DNA of 64,000 nucleotides from Nilaparvata lugens (GCF_014356525.2 NC_052505.1:22341432-22405431), one strand, 5' to 3'; counted from the stretch's first letter, positions 1-13,013 are shown. Made by a program: numbers and translations. The notes: a model not told the origin generated them from the sequence alone.

Positions 1-2760
1 GCCACAGCAGTCACTGTTACCAACTTCATTTTGATTTTGCTGCACTGTTGCTCCATATAACCTACTAAGTATTTTGCGTTGCCATGTTGCAAATCTGGAG
101 TGCAGAAAAATTTTTCCCGCACTAGAGCGGAAAAGTGATTCTTTGCGTTCTGTAATCAGTGCAGCAATGGCCACTTTTCAACGTAACTGTAGGAAAAAGA
201 AATTGCATAGAACATAGAATTAGAATGGGACTGTGGAATGGAGGTAGGAGAAAAATTAGATTAGCAAACTTGAATGATAAGAAAATTTGAAGCAGAAGAG
301 AAAGAGCAAATAATGAGAATGTCGCTTTGGAAGGAGAGGGGAGAGGAGAGAAAACTAGGATAGAGTGATGATATATCGTGGTAGAAAGAATAAAACAATC
401 ATGAATGTGAAAAAAGGAATAGAATTAGGAAAAGAAAAAGATGACAATGATGACTGGACAATTTTCGTTAGGCACGTGCACTTGTGTTACATCGGCCCTC
501 AAGCCCCTCAAGTACCAGCAGCATCTGACAGAAGAAGAAGATGAAGAAAAAGAAGAACTAATAAACACGCCCTCAGTCTATTACAGTAATAATATCCAAG
601 TTTGTACTAACTTGTATCGCCACATCATCACCAACCATCTCACCTCATAGTTGGTTCAATCATTATTTTATGAATAACGGAATAGACTGAGCAACATGCC
701 ACATTTCTCTGATATGATGAGTTTCATCCATATTTATTGAATTCATATCTCACTTATTTTTTCCTGCTGTGTAATTGTTGTTTCATTCTTTATTGATTCT
801 AGTTCTTATTGAATCTAGTGTCTGAATTATTTTATCTGATGTTTAAATTTATTCTATTGATCATGGAGTGTTACTTGGGTGAGAAGAGAGACATGACCAA
901 CGAATGTGTATAATTAGAGGAGTTTGGGGTTTGATTTTGGTTTTTGTACCCCAGAAACAATTTGGAATAAATTGAAGACAATGATTAGGAAATATCATAC
1001 GAAATAATATACAATTGTGTCTAGTTGAATAAACTGAATAATCTTGTCAAATGGATGAACATTTTATATTATACTTGGTAAATTACAGTGAATCCGTTTT
1101 TTGAATTGTTGCTATCTACATTAGAATCAACAAACAATTGAGATGATGTTCATCTTAATCGGTGTAGCTTGTAGATTGTAACTTGTAGATTATAACTTCA
1201 ATCAGAAACTTTATATTTAAATTAATATGTAGTTAGAGACCACACTACCAGATAAATAGTATGGGAGATGTAGTTACACACATCAATGATGGCACACATC
1301 AATGATTATAGGTATATAGGTATATAGGTAAACTATACTCTCCTTGGTTGCAAACCTCGCAATTTGTATCGAATTTTTAACGATTTTTAACATCAATAGA
1401 CTACACAAACTCAATCATGCTCAGGAGATCTATTCATTCATAGAACCTTTTTCTCCTAATAAACTGCAATCATTTTCCATAGATTGTCGTGATCTCACTT
1501 ACATCTGAGATCTGACATATCTCAAATCGTGACCATTACCTGACTTTCTCAGTTTATAAATCGTTCCATATTTTTATCATTGACTGATACGTCCTTGTTC
1601 TAGTCATTTTTCTATCCCTATAAACTCTTACTTTTCTTATTTCTTCCTTAATTCTCTGAACAACGTATCAGTTGCATCTATTTGTTTCAGTTCTGTCTGA
1701 TACATCTTTTTCTTTTTCCTTTTCCTCTTTCTTTCTTCTCAGAATAATTTTTCTTCTTCCATTCAACATCTCAACCTTTCAATCCATTCCACCTTCTCTT
1801 TTTAGTATTCTCTTCAACTTCTCTTCTCGTATTAATTTTCCATATTCTTCCAAATGTTTGGATCCTCTACCCCCTTCTTTTCTCATCTTTCTTCTCGACA
1901 AATTTCTTTTACTTTTAATTAATTATTCCTTCGCTTTACTCTTATTAACCTTGAACTTCTAGTTATTATATTTCTTGTGCCTCGCTTTAATTTTATTTTG
2001 TCTGTCATAGACTATTGGTTTCTCTATAATATTCATTTTTTAATGTCTTTAACTTTTTATCTCTCTTGTTTTGTTGACCATACATTTCTGTTGCTCTTTT
2101 CTGTCAGTGGGTTGGTCCTTAAGTCTCTACCCATCATAAAGCTTTTACAAGAACTCATATCACTATTAATCAAAAATTCACTAAACATCTTGAAACTTTT
2201 AATCCACTTAGTATTCTAATTTTTCCTTCTACTTGCCTTCTTTCCCACTTCATCCTCTTTCTCACGTTTGCTCATTCATCCATTACCCGTCCTTCTGCCT
2301 ATTCATCCGTTCCAAGTCGTTTCATCATCCAACAGATTCATTTGCTGAATAGATTTATTGCTTTGAAAAAAGGAAATTTAGTTGCACGGCGCACGATATC
2401 AGATCACGTCGTTTATCTCTCGACAACTTGGCAAATCGTCTAATCTATTTTCATTGGATTATTATTTAATTTATTGAATGTTGTAGAGTCGACAGTCGGA
2501 AGGTTCACGATAGTCGGGATCGAGAGCACGGAATTGATCGTTATGATAGAGTTGAGGGCAGGTTTTGGAAGATTACTACAGTATTAGTTTCGAAAATACT
2601 GTACTACATCTTGATGGCAAGACCATTTCCGGGGCTTCCTTCCGTGACAATAAGAGTTACTTAATATTATAGCATTATTTTTGTAACATGTGGCTCCAAT
2701 TGTTTGAATTAGTTATTTTGGTTGGAAAACTGAAAAATGAATAGTATGGAGAAGCCCTGC
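1..2760. other. non-coding DNA, strand-asymmetric blocks
   Basis: No supported gene. About 222-460 is purine-rich on the plus strand and about 1560-2350 is pyrimidine-rich. A short (GGTATATA)n run lies at 1309-1330. The remainder is AT-rich with no structure I recognise. Confidence 0.5.
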
Positions 2761-2958
2761 GATTGGTGATTGGCAGTAAGCCAATGAAGGTTGAGAAGAG
2801 AGCTCTACTGTTACACTATTGGCCGACACTAGACACGCATCAGACTAATCAACAAATTTTATGGATCTCATGATCATATTTGGAATAATTGGGCGTGTCC
2901 AGTCTCAGCCAATGACAGTAGAGCTCAACCTTCATTGGTCAACAGCTAATGTCCTATC
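2761..2958. mobile_element. foldback element / MITE, family also at 27077
   Basis: The left arm (2761-2840) and right arm (2891-2958) are imperfect reverse complements around motifs CCAATGAAGGTTGAG and CTCAACCTTCATTGG. The same arms occur at 27077-27242. It has no coding capacity. Confidence 0.7.
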
Positions 2959-3708
2959 GTAGCATCTTAGGGATTACATAATTTCATATTCTTCTGCTGC
3001 TTAATGTTCCAAGGTTTCAGTGTACCTGAGATTGTTAATAATATAACAGCAGAAGCTGGTATCTCAAATTGTTTTAATTAATTAGTGGCTTTGATAATAT
3101 AAAGTAGTTTTCATTCAAAATCTGGAATGCTTATTCATATAAATGTTTTCCATGCATATTTTTTGAAAGCAGTTTCATCAGAACTAAAATAATAATTGTT
3201 TAGGCAGGAACGGTAATGATGATTGTTATTTGTAGTCGAACGAGGAAACTTTTTTAGTTTTATCTTGGAATGATTTCCCCAACTGATTAGGAATACAAAT
3301 AACCTAATGACAATTAAAATATTATACACCAATTTCCATTTTACTAATGACGTGATTACCATCTGACACATTTCTTTCATCTTGCCGATAAGATAGTAAA
3401 GAATATTTTTTCGAAAACAAATTCCAGAACCCAGAAAGGGAAAAACTATACATTTAAATGAATGAAAGCCATTAATTTATGTTCGACAGTTTTTAGTTGA
3501 ATAAGTTACCCTTTCCAGGAAGATGTGCTGATTCCCCATATCCATTTCAAATATTTAGCTACAATCTTGCTGCCTTCGCTGCCTTCTAACATTTTCCAAT
3601 CACATCCATTTCGCAAGGAGTAAACTTCTTTTAGAATAAAATTCTGATCGAAAATCATATGGAGACATAGTTTAAATTCTGCTTTGATTGGACTAGATAG
3701 AATACACT

Positions 3709-3927
3709 TTTTGTGTAGTTGAGAAGTTGATATTGTGGTAATTATTCATGTTGAATGAAAAAGACTAAGAAATAGTCAAAATCCACAGATTTATTGATAC
3801 TTAGAAAGACCGGTTTCGGTTATTATTACACCATTGTCAATCTCTGATAAACTCATCAGAGAGTTTTTCTAAGTACAGTATCAATAAATCTGTGGTTTTT
3901 GACAATTTCTTAGTCTTTTTCATTCAA
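3709..3927. mobile_element. foldback element with ACCGGTTTCGG core, copy 1
   Basis: TTGAATGAAAAAGAC at 3751 is matched by GTCTTTTTCATTCAA ending at 3927, and the arms continue for about 50 bases. A second copy at 37069-37301 shares the arms and also the 40 bases left of the palindrome, so the element is longer than the palindrome on that side. Confidence 0.75.
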
Positions 3928-4212
3928 GATAGAATACAATTTCCTACTCATATTTAACAAATTAATTAGTTGGTTCCTTGGTTCCATTTTTGTTTCTTGT
4001 ATACCGGTACTGTATACGCGATTGGCTTATATTATTTATATTGCTGGAGAGTTCAGCCTCACATTCCCATAGGTGGTGATCCAAGCACTCAATAATAATT
4101 TTTGGGTACAACTTATTACTTCTTCTTCTTCACTTATGAGGTATTTTTGACTTCCTTTGGTTCTCGTAATAATTTGCTGCATTTGTACTAAATGTGTTAT
4201 CTTCATTTTCAG

Positions 4213-4260
4213 GTGAGTTGGGGATTCAAAAATATTTGATGTACGAAAGGGCCGTATCGT
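4213..4260 (+). CDS. candidate 48-nt 5' coding exon of bbg (or recursive-splice site)
   Basis: ACTAAATG, then TTATCTTCATTTTCAG ending at 4212. The segment begins GTGAGT and is followed by a GTAAGT donor at 4261. Read in phase 1-1 it is open: ELGIQKYLMYERAVS plus one T. It would join to any of the downstream phase-1 segments. The first six bases after the acceptor are also a perfect donor, as in Drosophila ratchet points. Confidence 0.4.
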
Positions 4261-4974
4261 GTAAGTAATAGTATATTTCGCACCTAGGGCCGAAAATGAG
4301 ACTTTTCTGGCTCGAAATCGGTTTTCAAGTCCGAGGCCGTAGGCCGAGGACTAGAAAAGATTGAGAGCCGGAAAAACATTTTTGCCCATGGTGAGAACGC
4401 TATTTTTCGCCACACAGAGAAATAAACAATATATATGAGAATAATTGTTTATTAAGCAGTTCCGAAAACAAAAGTGGAAGGTCATAGCTCTAGCTATTAG
4501 TATAGTTATTAGTATCTAGTTATTAAAGTATAGAAAACTGAAGAATACATAATACTTGGAAACCTCACAGAATCATATTGATTTTTCCAATACATCAATA
4601 AATTTTAGTTCTATTAGGATCCTCCTCAATTTGAATCAGGCAGCCTTTTGTTTTCCCAATTCCAAAAAAAATACCTAAAATACTCGTTTCACTGGGAATT
4701 CGTGTCTGATAGTAGCCTACATTATAACTGAAGAATATAAATTATTACTCATTTTATTGTGATCTATTCATGTTTTTCTTATGAAATTCAATAAATTATA
4801 GGCCTACAGCATGAAGACTATGTCCAATTCATTTGTACTGGTGGCAAAATTTTACATTGAAAATAATTATTTGATAAAATCCAAGTTCAATAGTAATGAA
4901 AACAAATTCCTTCAAAAAATAATTGATAATAATACGTTTCGAGGGAAAAAATTAAGAACAAAAAAATGGGAAGC

Positions 4975-5045
4975 ATCGGGGGATTTGAACCGAGGTACCA
5001 TCGCTCCGTAAGCAAGCTTCTTACCGCTGCGCTACATAGACATTC
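4975..5045 (-). mobile_element. tRNA-derived SINE head
   Basis: On the minus strand, box A-like TAGCGCAGCGGTAAG (rc of about 5020-5034) is followed by a perfect box B, GGTTCAAATCC (rc of 4981-4991). The spacing is tRNA-like. Arms do not pair well enough for a functional tRNA, so SINE is the better call. Confidence 0.6.
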
Positions 5046-5346
5046 GTAAATGGTAGTCTTATAACCTGCTGATAAAAATACACACTTTGGGCTATGGAAC
5101 TTCAATTAGCCTACGGTAGCATAGATGAATTTGAACATTAATATTCTGAAAAATCTAGAAGGAAAATAGAAATTTGGGCTTCCAGGTGCACGAGATTGAT
5201 ATTTTTAGAATCTATGTTCAAAATTGGAGATCTAAATCATTCCCGTTTTTCCGGTATGCAATCCACAAGTTGACATGTTTTGATGCGAACAAACACAACC
5301 CCACTCTCTCTTATTTTATAGAAGAAGAAGATATCTTAGGTACCTC

Positions 5347-5694
5347 TATTTCATTCATCCAAATAAAATGATAGTATATTACTGCAGAATACTTTATTCA
5401 ATTCTAGAAGCATAAACTGATTCTGTTTCATAAACTATTTGTTAAAACGTTCAGCACCATGGATATTGCCCAAGTAGTTCCAAAACTATCCACCAGGTTT
5501 TGTGATAAACGCAGTACTATGAGGTTTGAGGTTAGATTCTATTATACTCTGAAAATTGAATTTGAGTAGTTTATAATATCTTATTTGTATTTCATTCATC
5601 CAAATGAAATGATAGTATCTTATTGCAAAATACTTTATTCATTCTAGAAGCATAAACTGATTCTGTTTCATAAACTATTTTGTAAACCCGTTCA
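5347..5694 (+). repeat. direct repeat, two ~105-bp copies
   Basis: TATTTCATTCATCCAAAT begins copies at 5347 and 5588. Both run through CATAAACTGATTCTG to TTCA, with a few substitutions and small indels, separated by about 135 bases of unrelated sequence. Confidence 0.7.
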
Positions 5695-6276
5695 TATCAA
5701 ATCAGAATCAGCTGTTATTCAAGGTCATTTTACAGCCCTAGGGCCGTAAAGTTTTACCGGCCTGGTCGGAAAACAATCACTTTCGGCCACCATATGACGC
5801 ACGTAAACCAGCTCATTACATCCAAGTGTGGCGAAAAATAATTTTTGTCATACTTACTCAATTGCAGCTGTTTTCCATGCATTAAATCAAGCCGGTAAAC
5901 AGCTGTTTGCAGAAAAAGAAAACATGTGATTTTTATTACAGCATATTATACTGTAAAGAGATCATATGTTCTCTTTACAGTCGAGTATGTTAGGACTCTA
6001 CTGAGTCCCAATAACATCTGAGTAATTAATATAGGCTACTAATTCAAATAATTAAATAACTCATTTAAGGAGTTTCATAAGTTATAAGAACTCATCTGAA
6101 ATCTTATAATTTAGGCCTTTATTATTTTATTTGAGCTCGAAGGGTCTGTCTGTTATGAACTAGGCGCTACAGGCTAGGTCATGTTTATAGAATGCAGTAG
6201 CTCGAGCAGCAGCAGGTAATGGTTCTGTTTCTCAGCAATATTATTATTTCTCAGATAAGTATGACAAAAAATATTG

Positions 6277-6364
6277 TACGTAACTTGCACGGTAACGTAT
6301 TTACCGCATTCGTATGAACAATCATACTTATGCGGTAAATTATCGTTACCGGACTTGTTACGTA
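6277..6364. repeat. 88-bp hairpin
   Basis: TACGTAAC at the left is matched by GTTACGTA at the right; about 40-base arms include GGTAACGTATTTACCGCAT and its imperfect complement. Likely a short MITE. Confidence 0.65.
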
Positions 6365-6797
6365 AAGTACTATTACAATTTAAAAAATGAAACAATTTTA
6401 TTGAACGTTTCTGCCGGTGACATTAGTAAACGTATGATAAATAATAATACAGTATTGCAAAATTTTATCTATAGTTAAATCTCAACTACAAGTTTATACA
6501 ATCAGTTCTATCACTGGAAGTACCTGATTGACCTTTGAAAATTTGATCAAACAAAAATACAATTAGCGAAGAGGTCTTAGTTGTCGTGTTTAGCTCATTA
6601 AGTCATAATTCATACAGTTGACCTAGCACTCGACAAAAGTGTCCTTAATTCTGGCATCTGGTGAAGATGAAGGCTGCAGGAGGAATACATCGCAATCACC
6701 TCTTCAAATCTCGTCCTTGGCATTATTAGACCAGGCTCAATAATATTGAAGAATATCTGCATTGCCGTTGAACTATGACAATATAATCATCACAGTT

Positions 6798-6829
<32 letters not shown>

Positions 6830-8728
6830 TGTCACTCTGTCGCACTTTCTCTTCTACTGTATTGAGCCTGAGGGTCTGCGTTGTTTTTTCTCCTTCCTTC
6901 TTCGCTTTCTGGAGGAATTGAAGCCTGGAGCCTCCGGGTGGATAATGACTGCTTCCTGGATGAGTCCTCTGATCTATAATTCCAGTTCTTCCACTTCACT
7001 TCTCACTACTACAATTAAACTGTTTGTTTCTTCCTTTGTTGAAGTCGATTATTTTGGTTCCTATCTTGTTGCTGCAATAGGATTTTATTATTTACCTGGA
7101 CCTTATATTATTCCTGGTCTAATATTATATTGCCAATCCTGCATCAAGTGCGGTCTCATATATTCTACGATTGGGCTTAGCCTCTCATGCCCAAAACATG
7201 GAAAATATTTTGAAAGTTTAGAAACTCTTGCTAATTACTATTTGTGTCTCAGTTTTGTTCGTTTTGAGACCTAGAACCAACTACCTACCTTTGTAGAGAT
7301 TTGAGTAAAATATTTTTGTTTCAATTAGTTTTTAAATATCAAAATTTGAAATGTTTAGTTTAGTCATTAATTTTTTAAGTGGGAATTGGACTTTTTGTAG
7401 TGAAAAGGGAAATCTTAATCTCATTCTTTTTGAAACTTTTATTTGTGAAAATTTGGGAGAAGACAGTTTTGGGCAAATATGGCTGTTGTCTTCTCCCAAT
7501 CATATTATATATTATAATTATGATTTGTGATTGTCAATGTAATAAATAAATAAATAAAAGAATCCCTCAACCAATCAATTTGGAAATTCTATTATATGAT
7601 AATGGAGAAAGATGAAGGATGAAACAGATGTCAAGAAAATGAGAAATTACACTGAAAGTACAAAAAGAAGAAGAATGAGAAAAAATGTAAGGTGTTGAAA
7701 AAAGGTGACTGAGGAAAGAAATATATGAGTTCATCAAGATTTCAATAATCCTATAGATTATTAAAAAGTAGACAGACTATTAGTATTTTCTCAAGAATTT
7801 CCAAATTTCCTAAGAGACCTCTTGTGATTGCGTAGTAAATTCATGTAGTAAAAAGTATTGAACAGTAGAAGAAAACAAAAAAATATATAAGAATAATGAA
7901 CAATGAGAAGAATAATATCAGCAAAAACTTTGGTTCTTATGAAAGACTTTAGAAGGCAGTGATGTTTAGAGAGATATAAAAATGATGAGTAAATGAATGA
8001 AATACTTGAGAATTAGTTTAAGAAGAAAGTGAAGAATTAGGATTAGGATAGTATGGTAGTGGAAGAGGAGGAGAAAATTATGTGTAGTAAAGGGGAATAA
8101 TGATGAAGCGAACAACTACAAGACTTGACCTATTTCGGACTATATGTGTAACCTTATCTAAATTTGGGAGAGGAACAGCACAAGGTTACCCTATTTTTTC
8201 TCTCCCTATCATTTTGTATGAATCAATAAAGAATAAAGAAAAGCTCTTCTTGTCTCCTTGTCGATGATCAGCAGATATTGTCGCTGATAATTTACGGGGG
8301 CTGAGCAACAAGAAAACACTAATTACCGGATATAGATTGGATGCCAGATTATAGCATAGAGTGAAGATACCTAGACTATTTGTCTCTGATTATAGGTATC
8401 AGCTTCTCCAGTTGTTGTAATTGGTTGGGTTTGACAGAATATCTGTTTTGTCGTAAAATTGATTGAATTCTGAACAAATGTCAGGACAAATGATAAGAAT
8501 CAGACCTTGACTTGAAGATGGAATATCAACATCAACAGTCATGTACTAGTTGAGCGATTACTAATATTCTTCAATCACAGTAAGACTGAATATCTAAATT
8601 TGTATATGATATATCATTATTTGTTTCATTTTACAAATGATATTTGTAACACTTTGTAATGATACAGCAAGCGATTCATTTACAGTTAAGACACATTCTA
8701 TTTTATTCTGTTTGTTATGAACACTCAA
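6365..8728. other. non-coding DNA with TE tail and purine-rich block
   Basis: A 170-codon open frame at 6762-7274 begins in an ATC microsatellite (6789-6831) and matches nothing I know. 7449-7558 holds a repeat end (separate entry). 7580-8110 is purine-rich on the plus strand. No supported gene. Confidence 0.5.
7449..7558 (+). mobile_element. retroposon 3' end with hairpin and AATAAAT tail
   Basis: TTGGGAGAAGAC (7453) and GTCTTCTCCCAA (7488) form a hairpin, followed by an (AATA)n tail at 7540-7558. Related but diverged sequences lie near 51500 and 53150, and reversed near 57545. Confidence 0.5.
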
Positions 8729-8758
8729 ATCGGTGGCCGGGTTGGTCTAGTGGTCTGG

Positions 8759-8812
<54 letters not shown>

Positions 8813-9090
8813 TTTACTATAAAGCACTGAATGGGAGAGAAAAACTAAGGATACTCCTTGTACTATTTCTCTACCAAATTTAGATAATATTATTTCAAAT
8901 AAATACTATATTATTTTTATTTTATAAATTCTCAGTTCAGTTAATTAGTCTGCTAGCAGTCTAGCGCCTCCTGATTCGTGGGTTCGAATCCCGCCGGTGG
9001 CATGGACGTTTGATCAGCTCATCAAACCTCCCACCCTCGCACTTTCCATTACCCACGCACAGGCAAGAAGCTAATGTGGCCATCATCTGC
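8729..9090 (+). mobile_element. SINE interrupted by an (ATT)n microsatellite
   Basis: A box A-like part, GGGTTGGTCTAGTGGTCTGG (8739-8758), runs straight into (ATT)n at 8764-8811. A box B, GGGTTCGAATCCCGCC (8980-8995), appears about 220 bases later, followed by a body, GGCATGGACGTTTGATCA. A diverged relative of the box B part lies at 45343-45510. Confidence 0.55.
8764..8811 (+). repeat. (ATT)n microsatellite
   Basis: Sixteen uninterrupted ATT units inside SINE sequence. Confidence 0.95.
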
Positions 9091-9529
9091 AATAAAAAAA
9101 TCAACAATATCAGAAATAAAATGTACATTATACAATATACTGTATTATAAATAAAGATCCACGTGCACTGTAAGGAATTTGTCGGCAAATGCAACCAACA
9201 AAAACACATGAAGCTCTCCGACCACAACCACAGCACTCAAATTGAGGCCCAATTTACTCTCTACGAAGAAAAAAATCATCTTAGTCGATGTCCGAGAGCG
9301 AAGTGGAAAGAAAAAATAGCAGAAAATTGAAAAAATATGGTGGACAATTGGTCTGTTCGGTGCGCTGCCTGCTGCTATGAAAATCAATCAGCACTACACC
9401 GCAATTGCGTCTCCTCCCACACCCATTCCATTCCTGATAGGACCGAGAAGAATGAGAATTGGAAAACGGGCCAACAGTGTAGAGAAACGGAAAGATGATT
9501 ATGAAGGAGGACGATGTAGAATAGTAGGA

Positions 9530-9578
9530 GTGTGATTGGGAATAAGGGATGAAAAAAGAATAAGGAGAAGAAGAAAAA

Positions 9579-9609
<31 letters not shown>

Positions 9610-10230
9610 AAGAAGAAGAAGAAGGATGAGAAAAAGAAGGAGGAAGAGGAGGAGGAGGAGGAGGATGATGAGGAGAAGGAGGAGGAGGAGGTGGAGGAGT
9701 AGGAGAAATAGAAGAAGGAGAAGGAGGTGACGGAAGAAGGAGAAAGAAAAGAAGAAGAGGGAGAAGTAAAAGAAGATGATGATGATATAAAAATAAAAAA
9801 CAAGAAGTGTAAGGAATGAATAGTATAAGGAAGATATGGACAAGAAGAGTCTAATAAGAATATGTAGAAAAATTATGATAAACTTATTATAAGTCTTTTT
9901 TCCTTCGATAAGTGAGGAGCTAAGGAACAGGGATGAACACTTTATAAAAAAACTATTGGAAAAAAAACAGTGAAGAAAAAGAAGTGATATAGGATGGGGA
10001 AACCGTGGATTGATTAGGTTCTGATCGATATTGAATAGAAAGGAGATCAAAACTATCAGATCAAGGATATCTTAGGAGATAGACGTAAACGTAGAAAAAT
10101 ATTAGGAATGTGGGAAATAGCAGAAGTTAGTCGTGGGGAGGGGGAGAAGAAGGTTAAAATATAAGAAGGAGGATGATGGGAAGAAAAAGTAAAAAAGAGT
10201 AGGAGGATGCTGGTGGTTTCTTTGGAAGAA
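9530..10230 (+). repeat. polypurine block with (GAA)n/(GGA)n core
   Basis: Nearly all A and G on the plus strand for about 700 bases; clean (GAA)n at about 9582-9622. The Arg/Lys-rich and Phe/Ser/Leu-rich open frames here are repeat artefacts. Confidence 0.85.
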
Positions 10231-12237
10231 ATGAGAGTCATTAGAGAAGCATTCGCATTCCTGTAGCTGCGTTACCCCTTTACTGGCATCCCCCTTCCCG
10301 CAACAACGGGGCCAGAGGACCGCAGAACGCTGCGGTACTGCACAGCACAGCACACCGTACGGTACGGTACCGAATCAACCAAACCAACAATCTCCACAAT
10401 TCATTCGTTTTCTCCAGCACAATTTGTGCCTGTTTCTTTTTTCTCAAGGATCCTGAAGGTCATCGCATCGGAATTATAGCTTACTTCCACCCTCCCTCTC
10501 ACTCACTCTCTTTCTCTCTTCGCCCAACAGACACGAGGGAATGCAACGGCATGAGCAGAAGTCATGCTAAGTGGGTATCTAACCAATTCTACGTGATTCT
10601 TTTGCTCGTACCGAGATTTGTGCGGTTTTAGAAAAGGATGAAGAAGAGGCCATAAAAGTCATGCCCCTTGGATTTCGGATGGAATAATTTGTTTGTAGGG
10701 TCTCCTAAGATGTGATGGAATGAGAATAGCTGTCTAAAACTGCATTTTTCAATTGATTCTATAAGAGTGCCATTGCCATTTCAAATGTAGCCAGTTTTCC
10801 AAGGCAATATCTCTCTTTCTCTATATATGATACTGTAAGCTATTTACATTTTTTTTTTGAACAATTTAGTGCCTAATCAATTTGTGGAGATTGAAACGAT
10901 TAAGGAGGATGATTGAGTAAGAGTTTAATGTGGAGTAGAAATATTGACAACTGATATTATATAGAGAGTTTCATAAGAACTAAGAGTTCCATTGAGAACT
11001 GATATATGGAGAGTTCAATGCAAGAAGGCAATGTCACAATAATGTTGATTCTCAGAAGATCCAAGTAGTTCATACTGGGATAGTTAATGATGGAATGCAT
11101 GAGATGCCCTAATAGCCTTATAAATAACCTTACTCTTATAAAAGTAATATTATATCGTTTATTTAATCAAAAAATACTTTGGTATTTTTCATTGGGCTTC
11201 TCATAGTTATGTAGTTTGTCTGGAAATTAAATATTCAAGTACCCTTAAAAACTCCTATTCACTACAAGTTTCGACATAGTAATGCCATTCTCAAGTAATT
11301 GAATGAAATTTTATTATATTAAAGCTGCAAAAGACAAAAAATTACGAAAAACTTATAGCCAATACGGCTGATTGTCTCGGAGAACCCACCTCAAAATCAT
11401 TCAGAGAACACACTGGAGGCTATGGGAAAACCTCCAAATCACGAAAATTTCACCCCCCTGGCACCCCTAGAGCCCCCCAAATTTTTTCGACACATTTAAA
11501 TAAGCCTCGCACAGAAAACTCGATAGAAGAATTCGATACTAGAATTTTTAATTTCCAGATAAGTAAAAGTAGCCCTCACCAAAAAGTTAATTATGTAGTT
11601 TGGTATGGCAACAAGAGTAATGAAAAATATGTGTAAGTTTTCAATATTGCCTTCATTTATATGAGACAATCATAGGCAACTAATGACAAGGCGTATGCAG
11701 GATTAACATGGAATACAATTAATTTGATTATTATTATTATTTTGGAAATTAATTGATAGAAAAGTATCGATCTGAAATTATATTTTGAAATATGAAATAG
11801 TATAATTATGAATATGAATTGGAGATATTACACTGTGATATAACAACATACTCTTGATGAGTATATGTAACATCTACATCATGATGTTATTATTGACAGT
11901 ATGGCCATTTGGATTGTTGGCATTTTTAGTGCGCATGACTGGACAGATGAGTGCGGCGACAATTGCCAATTGCCGATAGCAACAAGTGCATGCTTGATAC
12001 AGTGTTATGCCTGGTAGCTAGAGCACTAACTAGAGTAGTGGAATCTCAACCATGCCATACATTCTACTTCTATATATTGGTGGAGTACCGTTGGCAACTC
12101 ATAGACACAGTCATAGATTATATTAAGTGGGGTTGACTCTATTTGTTATCCCCGTCCAATGGAAGTAGCGGATGATATAATATATTTTTCATAGATGATG
12201 GTTTCATGATCCAGTCCAAGCTGCGATGTATTAACAC
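10231..12237. other. non-coding DNA with GC-richer patch and repeat relics
   Basis: 10244-10375 is GC-richer and contains the palindromic run GTACGGTACGGTAC. 11230-11330 is a relic of the foldback family seen intact at 41401 (CAAGTACCC and GCCATTCTCAAGT). 11340-11480 is C-rich and unrecognised. No gene supported. Confidence 0.45.
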
Positions 12238-12319
12238 ACTTTTTTCTATGTATTTCACACGACATGCAATCAAATAATATTATTTGCCTGCATGTCGTGT
12301 TAGATACATAGAAAAAAGT
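12238..12319. repeat. 82-bp near-perfect hairpin
   Basis: ACTTTTTTCTATGTATTTCA and its near-complement ending at 12319 flank GACATGCA/TGCATGTC around a 17-base AT loop. It looks like a very small MITE. Confidence 0.7.
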
Positions 12320-12689
12320 ATATTTTTCATTTTGTCTCTGCGATTTATCACCAGCGCGACCATGGATACAACCGCCTCCCCAATACTATCAACCCAATCT
12401 TGAGACAAATATTGTATTTCCCTTGAACGTTTTGAGTGTTTATACATTTTTAAGCATCCGATATCTTTCCATCTCATGCCTTCTTTTTAATTAAATGGTC
12501 TCCGATAAAACTATATCTTCCTTTCAACTTTCTCATACACCCTTGAACAATGAATATTGTACAGCGTATTTTTACAATCTAGAGCCTGGTGGCAGAGATG
12601 AACTAAATCTCTGAAATTAAAAACGATATAGTTCTCGTTTCTCTATGCTTGTGTTCTGTAGCTTCGCTACTTCAGTGTTCAGTCTGCTA

Positions 12690-12760
12690 TTGCTGCATCT
12701 GATCGTGGTTCGAATCCTGATAAGCGCATGGTTGTTGGATCATTTAATCTTACTAGTAGT
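12690..12760 (+). mobile_element. SINE fragment (box B)
   Basis: GGTTCGAATCC at 12707-12717 is a perfect box B, followed by a GCATGGTTGTTGGATCATTT body like the SINE at 8980. Box A is not evident. Confidence 0.4.
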
Positions 12761-13013
12761 TCTGTGAACAGTAGACCTCACGCAGTATTTTCATCCACAA
12801 GTACCTGATTGAAACTATAGACCTTATGGAAATACAGCAATAGACTAGACTGGCTTCTCCACACATCTGTGTAAATCACTTGTTAGCTGATTTATGATTA
12901 ATAATTCTATAGTCTGATTTTTACTCTAATATTGGCGTATGAAGGAGGCTCCTTTTTCCTTTTATATTATCCTTGAAATGCAAAATTTCCAAAAACCTTG
13001 TATATACGTCGAC

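Larger units (their letters stand above)
4270..5865. repeat. region bounded by inverted GGCCG-rich sequences
   Basis: TATTTTTCGCCACAC at 4401-4415 is inverted as GTGTGGCGAAAAATA at 5826-5840, near GGCCG-rich stretches at 4284-4375 and 5738-5795. It could be the remains of a larger transposon, but no transposase frame is visible between them. Confidence 0.35.

Noticed and set aside
4975..5045. Functional tRNA gene
   Set aside because: Boxes A and B are good, but acceptor and anticodon stems do not pair, so SINE head is preferred. The same applies to 13660 and 22990.
6762..7274. 170-codon open frame
   Set aside because: It starts in an ATC microsatellite, has no recognised motif, and lies between repeats.
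9384..10050. Long Ser/Phe/Leu- and Arg-rich open frames
   Set aside because: These are translations of (GAA)n/(GGA)n polypurine sequence.
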